64,000 bases of DNA. It comes from Agriotes lineatus. Taxonomy: Eukaryota; Arthropoda; Insecta; Coleoptera; Elateridae. The notes under the pieces were generated by a model, which ran no database searches, was not told where the DNA came from, and saw nothing but the letters and a program-made list of their open reading frames with translations. Below, in pieces: positions 1 to 11,751 of this stretch (its first letter is position 1; every line of letters starts with the position of its first letter). A program made the position numbers and the translations under genes. The DNA lies in assembly GCA_940337035.1 (NCBI GenBank), contig OW679202.1, positions 45,773,763-45,837,762 on the forward strand. The letters are read 5' to 3'.

Positions 1-540
1 ATTTTTTACCAGAAGGCCTTGACTAAGAAAAATCTATTTTAATTGACTCTAGAAACTCTTAATAATAGCTATTTGATCAATAAGGTCAATAACAAACCTT
101 TAATGAAAGAATATAATTTGCTAAACTCGGTTTTTAAGAAAAAGTCACTTTGTTTTAAAAAATTTAAATTTGGCAAGGTATATAAATGTATATGTAGTTT
201 GATTCGCAGATTCAGAAAAAAATAAAATATATAGAGTGTTCCTTTTAAAAAAGCAAAGTTAGTATCAGTTCCGCTAAAACCGGAAGTCAGCGATTTTGAG
301 AACATCTATCGTCCAATCAGAAATTACGTCTAGTATCTTGATATTAAATTGTATCCAAATCGATTCATAAATAAAGAAGATATAAGCATGGCTATAGTCT
401 CATTGTCACCCGGTATAGGGAAAAGTACTTCTAATGTTCTACAAAGTAATCTCTCTCGAATTCTACGCACTTTTACATAAAATATATAAGTCCCAGAAAG
501 TTTGCTTATACTTGCCGCAATATAGTGCGTTCAGTTATTT
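1..540. other. AT-rich stretch, nothing recognised
   Basis: I see no coding, RNA or repeat signature here. The only open frames are about 60-80 codons, low in complexity and overlapping on opposite strands, as expected by chance in AT-rich DNA. The part nearest 540 may be the 3' flank of the neighbouring minus-strand mariner remnant, but no terminal inverted repeat was found. Confidence 0.5.
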
Positions 541-1437
541 CGACGATAACATTCCCTCAAAGCGTCTTTCCTTTAGGATCACTTTGAGCTGAGATTTGAG
601 GTGAGAAAACAACAGAAAGTCCACTAGAAGCAAATATGTCGAATAGGGAGCCACTCTTTCCGCAAAAAAGACTTCTCAACTAACATAGAATGCACAGGAA
701 CATTATCGTGTAACACGTGACTGCCAAATGTGGCCGCACACGACGAATCCACTTCAGTAAACGCTTTATGACACCCTTGTAATACACACTAGTGACCCGG
801 TAATACTAATTCCCTGTCAATATTGCTTTGACTCTCGAAGAAAGTGACCAGCATGGCCTTCACCTTCGATCTTTGCAGGAGGAATTTTTTGAGCCTGGGA
901 TTCGTGTTCGATCATCATGCCACTTTATCTCCTACTATCTGGATCGTACTGAAAGCACTACAACTCATCACTAGCAACTATTGAATCCAGAAGATTTGAG
1001 TCACTGTCGGCCGTTGCAATGAAGCTGCTAGAAGTGTTAGTCCGTTGCGTTTTTTTTTGCTCAGGAAACAAGTTGTGCAGGACAAATTTGGCACACACCT
1101 TCCTTTTCCGCAAACCCTTCTTTAAAATTACCCTAATGGTTTCACGACTGATTGCCAGTTCTTGCTTCATGATTTTCAGTGTCAGTCGTCGGTCACCGCC
1201 TACAAGTTTCAATCATTGCGGGATTTCTGGCTCTGATCGGAAGACCAGGTTTCGAATGATCGGAACTATCCTTCCAACCTTCACTAAACCGGGCAAGCCA
1301 CTCGAAAATACAAGTATGGAACAGGGCCTCGTTACCGTCTACTGTTTTTAACACTTCGAATGTCTCCGTGGTGGTTTTCCTTACTTTGAAACAAATATTG
1401 ATCTTCGCCTTCTGCTCCGTATCTGCTTTGTGTCACA
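541..1437 (-). pseudogene. mariner-like transposase remnant
   Basis: Reading the minus strand gives the successive parts of a mariner transposase. The N-terminal helix-turn-helix part (about 1415-1215) reads ETFEVLKTVDGNEALF. The second half of the DNA-binding region follows in another frame (1212-958) with GGDRRLTLKIMKQELAISRE and KVCAKFVLHNLFPEQK. The catalytic region has a stop in the first aspartate motif (SDEL, stop, CFQYDP near 958), the second motif as LHDNVPVH (about 686-720), and a third in which the usual SPDL appears as STYL, so that aspartate looks lost (about 590-630). Full-length mariner transposases are about 340 residues, so most of the gene is present but broken by at least three frameshifts or stops. 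No terminal repeats were located. The family call is strong; activity is excluded. Confidence 0.85.
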
Positions 1438-2229
1438 CGCGACACCTAGGTACACTAACTTGCTTACACGCATGCTTAGCCTACCGCACAAGCTCTGGTG
1501 GAACGCAACTTTAGCTATGTGTCCGAACTACAATTTTTATAACATGCAGTTTTTTATAGCGTCCGCAGTGCTGTTAGTCACTTTTCATATTTGTCCTGTT
1601 TATATTGTTTCATACATACCCAACTGCAAGAAATTGAATGACTCCTCATTCCTTAAGCGGCTGTTTTTCTGTACTTAGCCAGGTATACCTCGTCCGGTTG
1701 CATTATTAAACTAGCTTGACCTTTTAGGGGTTCAGGGAGAATCCGCTTACAGAGTAACCAAGCAAATGCCCAGCGGGCCGGTCTAAATTGGGCCTTTAAA
1801 AATATGTTTGTTCCCATTTTGAATGTAATCGATATTTTATTGCAACGGCTCGCACCTCATAAAAGCCCTTATTAATGGCTAAGTAACATTCAGGCCGTAT
1901 GCAAAAGACATCAAGTATATTTATATGTACGTAATGATTTGGTGGCCGTATTTGCCTCTTCTAGAGTGAAAAATTAGGCCACTATGTAACGCTCTGTGAA
2001 ATATAGACGTTTTTAAACATAACAATACGCAAGCCCACATTTCAGATAAATTCCATAATAACAAAGTATTTGACGTGGAAGCGTAAAACCACAATTCTGA
2101 ATTGTGGGGTTAACAAGGGAAATTACAAATATGAACTTTAGAGAAAATGTGTTACATTTACATCGCTAAGGAAAACGTATTCGTCTTCCATTGATGGCCT
2201 TGGAGAAATTTATATATGAAGTATCTATA
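1438..2229. other. unassigned AT-rich stretch
   Basis: There is no recognisable gene. An 82-codon plus-strand frame (1430-1678) has no familiar motif and is probably chance. The first ~200 bases could be the 5' flank of the mariner remnant on the minus strand. Confidence 0.4.
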
Positions 2230-2231
2230 TA

Positions 2232-3375
2232 CAGTGCTTTCCAAAAAGTAGGCAACATATGAGAAGCTTTTTTATTATTGAATCCTAAAAAAATCGCTTC
2301 ATAAAAGCTGATTTAAATCAGTTTTAGAAATATATATTATATAAATTATCAAATAATTTGGTATTTGAGGCACATTACTGGTTGCATTTAAGATTTTATA
2401 ATTATCACATTGAAATAAAAATTCACAGGCCATAGAATTAATTGGATGTTTTTATAGTACTTAAAATTTGTTTTAAGTGCATTTTAATACTTTTATATGT
2501 CATTTCCGTTTATCTTTGCTCTGTGAAATAAATAACAGAAATGTCAATTGAAGGAACGAATAAAAATCATAATTAATGTTTTTTTATTGAAACTTTATTT
2601 GAACTTAATTTGTAATTACAAGAATATTTTCTTGTAACTTTTTAAAGATATTTTGGAAGCAAAGGCAGCTTACTCTTGTGGAAATTCTAAACTATTTTTT
2701 CTTGCTAAACTGTAGAAAATTAAACATATTATACTCTTGATGCTGGTTTTACTCAATAAATAAAACAATACTAGGCCATAAAGACATAGACATAGAGGTG
2801 AAAAGAAAAATACATAATGTAATAACAATACCAACAATTACATACGCTTGTGAAAACTGAACTTCAAGAAAAAAAGACGAAAGTAAAGTAAATGCTATAG
2901 AAATTAAACACCTTAGAAAAATTGCTGGAAAAACTAAATGGGACAGGGTAAGAAATGACATGATCGGAGAAATAACAGAACAACAGTAAATAATGGAATA
3001 AATAAAAGCGAAACAACTGAACTGGTATGCGCATATAGTAAGAATGCAACCGGACAGAATTACAAGAAAAATAATGGAGATGGGAAAACCAAGGAAGAGG
3101 CAAAGGGGAAGACCAAGAACAAAATGGATGGACCAACTCTGAGAATTTGGAATGGATAGAGGAAAGACGGTAGAGGAAATGAAAATCCTAGCAAGAGACA
3201 GGAAAGAATGGAGGAAATGGATACAGGACAAGGAACCCACATCTGACGCCTGAAGAAGAAGCAGAAGAAGAAGATGTTGGTTTTAAATGATAATCAAAAT
3301 TTAAACAGTAAAACAATTTTCTAAAAATCGACAGTATAAAAGCTCCCACATGTTGCATATTTTTGGAAACCACTT
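2232..3375. mobile_element. Tc1/mariner-like non-autonomous element (interrupted)
   Basis: The two ends form an imperfect terminal inverted repeat of about 45 bp. The left end starts CAGTGCTTTCCAAAAAGTAG. The reverse complement of the right end starts AAGTGGTTTCCAAAAATATG, and both continue through GCAACAT and GAGCTTTT-like blocks. A TA dinucleotide flanks each end (2230-2231 and 3376-3377), the duplication expected for Tc1/mariner elements, and CAGTG is a common Tc1-type terminus. No transposase is visible inside. Leaving out the LINE fragment at 2752-3272 and one copy of its 13-bp duplication gives an element of about 610 bp, so this is a MITE-sized derivative that later received a retrotransposon. 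Confidence 0.75.
2752..3272 (+). mobile_element. 5'-truncated LINE, RT C-terminal end
   Basis: Translation gives the C-terminal part of a non-LTR retrotransposon ORF2: TIPTITYACEN, then KTKWDRVRNDMI, QLNWYAHIVRMQPDRITRKI and GRPRTKWMDQL, finishing ARDRKEWRKWIQDKEP. The frame is nearly continuous, with stops at three codons that are tryptophan or arginine in relatives. It ends in a GAAGAAGAAG-rich tail (3251-3272). Flanking copies GATGCTGGTTTTA (2739-2751) and GATGTTGGTTTTA (3273-3285) differ at one base and form a 13-bp target-site duplication. This is a typical 5'-truncated LINE insertion, younger than the TIR element that hosts it. Clade not assigned. Confidence 0.85.
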
Positions 3376-3569
3376 TATATGTACATTATATTGTATACAC
3401 CTACATGATGTACTGTTAGAATTGGGAGTTCAGAAAAAAATAATAGTAAATGAAATATTATAAAAATTGTTACAATTACTAAACCATGAAACTCGTAGAC
3501 ATTTAAAACGCAATTGTAAAGTTAGCATCAATTTCAAAAACATACATGGACTATGACATATCCTTACAA

Positions 3570-5060
3570 CCAAAAATACCGGACGAATTCTATAGTTAAT
3601 CAAATAATATAAAAGTTATACTTGCAGTTCTGTATGACCCCTAACAATTAAAACCAAAAGCATTTAATTCCGACCGAAAACCACTGTGGTATACTGAAAG
3701 AGAAAAACTAGAACTAATACAGTAAAAAAAAGAAAAGGCGAAGGTATGGAAAGATGCTCTAACCACAGACACAGGACTGCTAAAAATTGCAATAGTAAAA
3801 AACGCTACTTATAAGATCACAAACAGCACTAAATCTTCAAAGACTAGGCCATATATCAGTTGCTCTCTAAATATACCTGATAATCTGGCTATTATAGATC
3901 TTGCAGTCATACAAAAATAAGAATAGTAAGCAATGATAAAGATATGGCATACTTTGAAGAACATAAGATACAGAACAATAAAAAATAGAGGAAAAAGTAT
4001 GCTATAATAACATCAAAAGAAATTAGTTAAAAAGTCAGAATTAGAGCGCCACAACTCAAAAATAAAGTTTGGTGCTATATTACTTCGGTTTGGGCCATCA
4101 ATATTGGTTACCAGAAATAAAATATCTAAATAGAAAAATAGAAAACATTTAAAGAAGGAGAATGAATAATAACACTACAAATATGGGTTCCTGAACCAGA
4201 AATTATAAGTGCGGTGTAATTATCTCGTCTAATTTGTATCAAAATCTGGAAAGCATGTTTTTAGACAGCTTCATAAAAAAGGGCCCATTAATATCTACGA
4301 CCATAATAAATTGCCCGCAAAATAATACTCATTATTTCAAACCCGCGTTCAGTTATATGCGTCTCTGCAAATATCATCAGAACAAGCCGGCTTCGTGGAC
4401 GTGGTATAATAGAGCACATTTTGCATATACGCCAAATTATAGCAAAATTCAGAGAATGGTACCTACCGCTATATCTATTCCTCGTAGATTGCCTCTGAGC
4501 TTTTGAAAATGCGAATTGAAGCAAAATGTGAACAAATCTTCGAGAAACAGGTGTACCAGAGCTTTTAAAATTTACAACATAATGTCGCGTGACTATTGTG
4601 AGAAAGGGTATTTGTCAGGGTTTTGTGTTGTCGCTTATGGTGTATAAGATATACGGTGAATGTAGAATGCGACGTGTTTTAGAGAATGGGATGGAGGTGG
4701 GTGAAAAATATATAATTTAAGATTTGTTAGTGACGCTGCCCTGGTAGCATCCAATGAGATCGAGTTACTACAGATTCTTGGGAGATTAGAGAGAGTCAGT
4801 TCTATTTATTGTTTAAACATTAATTATGACAAAACCAAAATAATGTTTGTAAAAGATTTGGTACAACAATACGAATAGCAAACAATCGCGATCAATGGTG
4901 GAAAGCTGTACGCTTAGTAATTCAAGAAAGTAGGGCTAACATATATTAGAGCACTAAGCTCGTGGGCCCTAAAATGCTTTCCAAAACGTGCTGATTTAGA
5001 AAAAAATAATAAACGTGTATGTCATCGATTGTCTAAAAAGGTTTTATAGAGAGATACTGG
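3570..5060 (+). pseudogene. heavily decayed LINE reverse transcriptase
   Basis: Scattered RT blocks appear in order, in changing frames. They are a linker-like segment (about 3690-3830), KKGPINIYDHN (about 4280), SEQAGFVD (about 4378-4400), TGVPELL (about 4545), the motif-B equivalent IVRKGICQGFVLS (about 4597-4640), and the catalytic block RFVSDAALVAS (about 4718-4750), where relatives have FADD. GLNINYDKTKIM-like residues follow as CLNINYDKTKIMF. The catalytic aspartate pair is damaged and there are many stops. The remnant ends shortly before the LTR-like sequence that begins near 5116. Clade uncertain. Confidence 0.75.
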
Positions 5061-5115
5061 AGATTTTAAAATTCGACTAGGAAATTTACAGAAAGTACCA
5101 GTATTTTCTGTAGCT

Positions 5116-6540
5116 TTTGTAACGTCCCATTTTCATTTGTGCGTTCCTTGCGATTCGCTCCTCGATGCGGGCTCTTATCTCTGATATAAATATCATGCGC
5201 GCTCCTCCTTTCGTCGAGTGCCGTGCGAAATAATTTTTGGGTTTTTTCGAAAGGCTCGCAGCTAATAAAGGGACATGGATCGAGATTTTGCGAGTTGCGT
5301 TCTTCGATTGCAGGGGCACGTCTGGGGCGGTTGTGAACGCCTGAAATTCAAGCCTCCTGAGAGGTTTGAAATAGGTTTATCAAAGCAGGCTATGTTTATT
5401 AGCATAATTTTTGTTTCATGTCAACTACATGCGGGACTGCATATGAAGGAGCCGTGAAGAATCATCTCCTATAGCGGCAAGAACATACTTAATTGCGATT
5501 CAGCGTGTTGATTGTTCGATAACAGTATTTTGGGTATTTTAGCCGCTATGATTTGCGTAATTTTTTACAAGGCCTTTGAAAGTAAAAGCGCACGGGGAAA
5601 CTAAAATCATAGTTTTATCAAACGCTAGTGCGTTTTTAACTAGGGATTACCTGAAAGCATGCTTGTATGTATCCTGTATAACACTCTGTGCAGTGTGACC
5701 AGTTTCGCGAGCTGTCGAAAGCGATTTGTTTCATTAATCTAGCTGAATGCTTGCATAGCATTCAGATCAATATTATTTCAATTATCATATGTGCGACTGG
5801 TTAAATGGGGTTGACTTCCGTCACAAATATCATGTTTAATTTGTGAAGCGTCTGGCTTACCCGATTTTATTGTTACTTGACAATTTTGGGCATGTGAACC
5901 ATTTCTAAATCATTTAAGCCTTATTATTACGGACACTGTTGTAAAATATTGCACAGGGCGGTAAAAAAGGAAAAACAGAGGAAATTATTTTTTGGAGTAG
6001 GCGGCTGTTACTTCATATTTTACACCTTCTCTGAATTCTAAGCATCTTTTCTAAATAACATTTTTTTCTATTTTGAATAATAAGGGTACTTTATTCTTCT
6101 GTCATTTTCATATTTTTGAACCTCCCCGTATACGAAAGGAGCTATTTAAATTTTAGCAAGTTTATTTTGAATTTTAGAAAATGCATGGACTTTTATCAAG
6201 AACAAAATTTTCTAATAAATACAAATTTAAAAAGTTGCCCCTTTGTTACCCATTATTTTGATCACGCTGTAAAATAATGAGATGTATGTAATCACAATTC
6301 ATTGAAAGAGATCTTGAGTAAGCGATATCCAAGAAGAAATATCTAGAAATTTTATTTAGATATTGTGTTCCGCCATTTAGCAAAAGGCGTACACAACCCT
6401 GGCTAATTCTACATCTCGGCGATATATAGTCATGGGAAAGTATTAGTAGACGGCTTTTAAGGTTATTAAATAACAAAAAACGAAGTCGACTTTAGTTGCC
6501 AACAACCACAACAAAAAAGACAGCACAACCTTCATTCAAA
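5116..6540 (+). other. possible LTR-like start, then unassigned sequence
   Basis: The sequence at 5116 begins TGTAACGTCCCATTTTCATT, resembling the start of the insertion at 11752 (TGAAACGCCCCATTTCATTT). TG starts followed by such a CCCATTT block are seen in LTRs of insect Ty3/gypsy-type elements, so a decayed or solo LTR is possible. I cannot find its other end, a primer-binding site or gag/pol. The first ~350 bases are distinctly more GC-rich than what follows. From about 5500 to 6540 the DNA is AT-rich with nothing recognisable. Confidence 0.25.
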
Positions 6541-6559
6541 TACACTTACTTAACGTATA

Positions 6560-8735
6560 GGGCTTCAGATTAGAAGAACTTAACTCTAAAAAAAATGAAA
6601 GGTGGGAGTAACTCACAAAGAAACAACCCAGGAGCAAACGTCAGTAACCTAGGCTTTAATGAATGATAATATGCCAGGTCAATATTAGAATTACATTTCG
6701 GCTTAGACCGCGTCGTCTTTGTAGATAAACACCCAGCATTTTTTGACTCAATGTGCCTAACATCTAGTGAAGATGATAGATCAAGAGCTCACAAAGATCC
6801 ACACAACTGAAACAATTCTCGAACAGCATCTACAACCAAAAAGAGAAAAAAATAGAGAGTAAATGACTGACAAAATACTAAACATGATTGATGGAAGGAG
6901 CGAAAGTCAAAGGAATTAAACAACAAGCAGAACTATTGATGGTAAAATAAAGAGAGAAATTAGAGAAGCGAAAAACAAATGGTTTGCAGAACAACGTACA
7001 GAAATAGAACAATTAAAACGCAGACATGATCCCTTTAATCTACACAAAAAAGTCAAAGAGGCAGCAGGACTATATAAGCACAGAAGAAGTGGATGTATAC
7101 GTGACGATCAAGGAAACGTAATAATCGACCCAGAACAACAAACGGACATTTGGAAGAGATATGTAAGAGAGACTTTCGACGACGAGAGAGAAAATATTGC
7201 AAAATTTATAGACAATTCTACTGGGCCTATAATTACAACTGAAGAAGTCAGAGCCGCTATTACAAATACTAAGGACGGCAAAACACCAGGGCCAGATAAC
7301 TTCCACTAAGAATTTCTGAAAGTTATAGATGCAGTAGGTATAAAATGGTCGACAACACTGTTTAATGAGGTATATAACACGGGTGTAATTCTGGTGAGTT
7401 GGTTAAAATCGACTTTTATAACCCTACCTAAAAAACCAAATCCAAAAAAGTGTGAAGACCATCTGTTTATAAACCTTATGAGTCACTTATTGAAGACATT
7501 TCGGAATGTGATTCACAAAAGGATATACAGAAAATGTGAAACACAACTAACCCGCACGCAATTTGATTTCAGAGAAGCTCTGGGCACTAGAGAAGCCCTT
7601 TTTGAGATGCAAGTCCTGTTTCAACGCTGTAGAGATGTAAATTGTAATAGATACGTAGCTCTTATCGACTATCAAAAGACCTTTGATAGAGTAAAAGACG
7701 ACAAGCTACTGGATATCTTAAAAACGGTTGGCTTAGACGATAAAGACCTGAGAATAGATAACAACATGTATTATAACCAAACAGCAGAAATCAGGATCGG
7801 AAATGAGTTAACAGAGGCAATTTCAATAAAAGGAGGAGTACGGCAGAGATGTGTGCTGCCACCACTGTTGTTCATTGTGTACTCTGAACATATTTTCAAA
7901 CTGGCACTGGAAGACGCTGATGAAGGCATATTAATGCATGGTCAACGTCTGAACAACATAAGGTACGCAGACGATGCAATTGTTTTTGCTAACAGCCCAG
8001 AAAGCCTACAGGCCCTGCTCACACGTATTACAACAATCAGTCAAGAATACGGCTTAGAAATCAACATAGAAAAACCAAAATACACGATTATCAGCAAGAA
8101 CCATGAACCAAACATACAACTAATAATCAATCAACAATCTATAGAAAGAGTATCTAGTTACACACCAACGATCGATGGGACCACTCAGTGGAAATGAGAC
8201 AACGTATAGAGAAAGCTAGTGCACAATTAGTCAAAATGAGTAACATCTTCAAGGGTAGAGAATTTGCACTAAAAACTAAAGTCCGTTTACTTAGATGCTA
8301 CGTATTTTCAGTTCTTTTATATGGAGTGGAATGCTAGACGCTTTCTGATGCATCAATGAAGAGGCTTGAAGCCTTCGAAATGTGGTGCTATAGACGAATT
8401 TTGAGAATTTCTTGGATAGACCATGTCTCAAATGCTGAAGTCTTGCTCAGAATGCGAAATCCAAATCTCCATCAAACGACGTAAATTAGAATACTTGGGC
8501 CACATCATGAGGAATGAACAACGGTACGGTCTGCTACAGCCCATCCTGCAGGGCAAGGCATATGGTAGGCGGGGTCCTGGAAGAAGAAGGATTTCTTGGC
8601 TTCATAACCTGAGAAGCTGGTTTTCCACATCAACAACAGGGCTGTTTAGAGCAGCAGCCGATAAAATCAAGGTAGCCATGTTGGTCGCGAGCATCCCGAA
8701 TGGATAGGCACCCCTTGAAGAAGAAGATTTATTTT
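6560..8735 (+). mobile_element. LINE with relatively well preserved RT domain
   Basis: This is a non-LTR retrotransposon fragment of the endonuclease-reverse transcriptase type widespread in insects. From about 6850 the linker reads KREIREAKNKWFAEQRTEIE and FNLHKKVKEAAG. The frame continues through TEEVRAAITNTKDGKTPGPD, the long RT frame at 7394-8197 and a C-terminal frame at 8423-8707 (RRKLEYLGHIMRNEQRYGLL, KAYGRRGPGRRRISWL, TGLFRAAADKIKVA). It ends just before a short GAAGAAGAAG tail (8718-8730). There are single stops in the linker and frame breaks between 8197 and 8423. The endonuclease domain is missing or beyond recognition, so the copy is 5'-truncated or badly decayed there. Confidence 0.85.
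7394..8197 (+). pseudogene. LINE reverse transcriptase, 267-codon open frame
   Basis: This is the longest uninterrupted frame in the window. Fingers and palm motifs are in order: STFITLPKKPNPKKCEDH, a LMSHLLKTFRNVIHKRIY block, TQFDFREALGTREALF, motif A LIDYQKTFDRV (about 7657-7690), motif B GGVRQRCVLPPLLF (usually GVRQGC), and the catalytic NNIRYADDAIVFAN with intact YADD (about 7963-7974), followed by YGLEINIEKPKYTI. The RT palm is therefore chemically plausible, apart from Gly-to-Arg in motif B. The frame starts with TTG mid-domain and is only part of an ORF2. It belongs to the element at 6560-8735 and would not work alone. Confidence 0.85.
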
Positions 8736-10790
8736 CCCTATGTTCAATAATATTGGTTTGATGGGGCCATTGATGTAAATGCTTTACTATAGCTACACTA
8801 CTTCACCCTTTTGTTTAAAAAACATTTCTCCCTCAGTCCACTAGATCGGTATTGAGCTGTAAAACCGTTCAAAAATTTCACGAATGGTCTGTGAAGTACA
8901 GTACGAAAACCACACCTACATATGACTTGAAGGGCCCATGTTGAGGCTTAAGTGTGTGTAAACTTGATTCACTGCAAGCTTTAGTAATAGAGACATTGCC
9001 TTCTGTATTGCCTTAGTCTTTAGTTCAAAAATTTGGCAATAAAATCTGTTGTAGTGGTTTAATTAAAGAAAATATAAATGTTCTAGTTTATGTTCCTCAA
9101 TTTTTTAAAATTTATTGTTTCTGGAAATTTTGGGGTTCTTTATCTTAGTTTCCTTTCTGTTTCTATGATAAACTACAGTAGAGTGAGTTTTCAATTACAT
9201 TGTGTATATGTAATTACATTTCTAGGATATTACAGCTTTGTGCTAAAAGTATACAAATTTGAAACATAAGCAAGAAAAAATCTATTCGAACTATAAAATG
9301 TATAATTTCATTAAGTTTTCCATAAAAAGTCAAGTCCTACTGCCTACTGTATTCATAAAGAAAACATCCCATCTTAAACGCAGAATTTTCTCCTTAAATT
9401 TGTTATTACACATAGCGGTGCAGAACTGTTATGTTTATTAGTATAAAGGTAATTTGAATATAAATAAATAATAACAGGCCTTAAAACAAACGAAGAAAAT
9501 TAAATGAACCATTATTCGGAATTTCCAAGGTAAAGTCAGCGCCTCGAAAAAGCGTTCGCTGGAAAACGCTAAATAATTTCCAAGGGATTTCTCTTACGTG
9601 AAAGACCGAAATTGTTTAAGCAATGAAGAAAGCCATACGAAGCTATTCAAGCACTTCGCAAAATTCGACGACGATTCCAGAAAATCAGGGAAGCGGGCGT
9701 CGGCGTCTGCACCCTTTTTACATTTCTGAACACAATAAATCTCTATACTTCTGTTCTGGAAGCAGCGCGCATATTTTAACGTGTAATTAATAAATTCTGG
9801 ATGAGTTGCTTAATTTCTCATGTATTTAAATTTACCTGACGTAATTTGAGATTAACTTCTTGGGCCGTAAATATTTTCATTAATTATGGGGCGCGCTTAG
9901 CAGGCATTCCAGATATACTATGTGGTTGTCTGGGCAAATTAAATAATGCATCCTTGAAAACCTGCGAGATGTGTTCCCATAAATTCTTGCTTGTTAGGCC
10001 TTGCCGAAGCATCTCGCATGCTGGAAGAGGGTGTGGTAGTCTCGGGACCGTCACGTTTATCCATTAGTACATATTTGATGAAAACCACTTGCGAGATTTG
10101 AAATGCTTAAGGAGTGCTTTAGGGCCGACCCATGCTGCACTGCTTCCTGCTGGTTTGCCTTTTTTTATTCCTCGGCGCGTTTTCTGTCTATTTGCTAAGG
10201 CGATATCGTTTTTCCGCTATTACTGACTAAAGGTAGGGAACCTGCTAAGATCTCGCTAGAGTTTAAAAATAAAGAGGTATCTCGACGCCGCCTATTTAAT
10301 TAATTTTAATCTGATCCGAATTAACATTAAATCTAATTAATCCCTGACCCAATACTTGATTACAAATTACGCAAGTAAACTTGGAGTGAAAATCGGTTGC
10401 AATGTACTAATTTGGTGATAAGTTTTATTTTACAAATTCCAAACATCCTTTGTCGTATTATTATTCGTTTAGAAATAATAGGAACACTAAGAATGCCCAA
10501 AAGTACATTACAATTATATTCAGACCACGTAAAATGTGGAAAGATGAACAGTAAAAGAACATAACAGGCATACATCTAATACTTGAAGAGGGAAGAGGGG
10601 AAACAGGAGTTTGATAGTGAGTTTCCAAAAAGGATTGAAGAAAATTACTAATTATTTGATGATTCTTGACCAATGACATGTCTTATTGGGTGACGTATAT
10701 AGCTAACTTAATTTTTTTAATGAAGTAGCAACAACTGAAATAGAAAAAATAGTTTCAGTTTATAAATTAAGTTGAATATTTACTTCTTCC
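8736..10790. other. unassigned intergenic-like DNA
   Basis: There is no recognisable coding or repeat feature. Part of 9500-10100 is somewhat more GC-rich and holds a 73-codon plus frame (9846-10067) without known motifs. A local hairpin-like stretch lies around 9545-9570. Open frames near 10360-10680 overlap each other on the minus strand and look like chance frames. Confidence 0.4.
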
Positions 10791-10794
10791 CATC

Positions 10795-10875
10795 TCAGGG
10801 ACTCGCACCTTGTAACTAAGGGAACTAGTATTACGGAGGTACCCTACCCGGGTCTACTCTCTTTTTGCAACTTAT
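10795..10875 (-). repeat. possible tRNA-derived SINE head
   Basis: On the minus strand a B-box-like GGTGCGAGTCC lies about 45 bases after an A-box-like stretch (GGGTAGGGTACC). This spacing and order are those of an internal RNA polymerase III promoter in a tRNA-derived SINE. The body and ends are not defined, and the match is weaker than at the other SINEs in this window. Confidence 0.3.
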
Positions 10876-11099
10876 CTTGATAGTGACCCTTTTGCATTAT
10901 CTTTACTCTGTGGTTTCCTTTGAAAGTATCTTGTTCTTCTGAACTCTATTGTCTATATATGTCCAATATGTCCTCCAGCCGAAATGGAGTGTTATAGCTA
11001 AATCCTCCCCTTAAATCCACGGCTCCATTAATGAATTGAGTTTCCTAACAAAGTAGCGATCGAATACAGAGGGGGGCAGGGGTTGGGAAGTTACGGATT

Positions 11100-11746
11100 A
11101 GGCTTAAGACGAAGATGGCAATTATGATAATATCAAAGCTTGTACGAAATTCAGCTAAAAAGTAGCAGCAGAGGCGAGGACAACTGCCAAAGAAATGTGT
11201 CAGAACACCAAAGTACTAGTAGACGAAAAATAGGAACTTAAGTAGGCAAAGACAACGCTTCTGTATAGACATTAAACTCAACCAACTATTAAAGAAAAAA
11301 AATTAACAATGTAATATAAAAAGAGTTAGGGAAAGCATAGAAGCGCACAAAGGCCCAAAAGTTTTCAGAAATGCCTTAGTTTAGGAAGAAAGCAGATAGT
11401 CACGGTAAAAGATGACAATGGGAATGCACTAACATACAACATAAATAATTAAGCAAATATGAAGTAAGATAAGAGAAAGATAACCAACAACTGAGGAAAC
11501 GAACAACGCACTTTAGGCTACATAGATGCATACGGAGCCCTACTGATGACATGCTATAAAACATAGTAAAATAAGTATTTAAAAAATCTTTTTAATAAAT
11601 GTATAATAGAAGAAAAATTTCAAATACTTGGAGTGAAGCAGGGGTTCCTTATCCACAGAGAAGGGGATATTTTCAAGCAAGACAATAATGGACCTATAGG
11701 CTTAATGTTCCATATATCGAAAATACTTAGCCTACACGAATATTAA
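11100..11746 (+). pseudogene. LINE remnant, linker and RT fingers (left part)
   Basis: Translations in shifting frames match the endonuclease-RT linker (LLQQRRQLPKK near 11160, then ESIEAHKGPKVFRNAL near 11335 and VKDDNGN near 11400). The RT fingers follow as KYLKNLFNKCIIEEKF and LIHREGDIFKQDN with GPIGLMFHISKILS (about 11565-11735). The homologous text continues only after 13090, so this is the left part of an element split by the insertion at 11752-13089. Many stops; inactive. Confidence 0.65.
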
Positions 11747-11751
11747 CTACT

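Noticed and set aside
2749..3373. Four overlapping minus-strand open frames of 60-163 codons
   Set aside because: They are antisense shadows of the LINE fragment read on the plus strand. Their Leu/Phe/Ser-rich text is the complement of a lysine- and arginine-rich RT tail.
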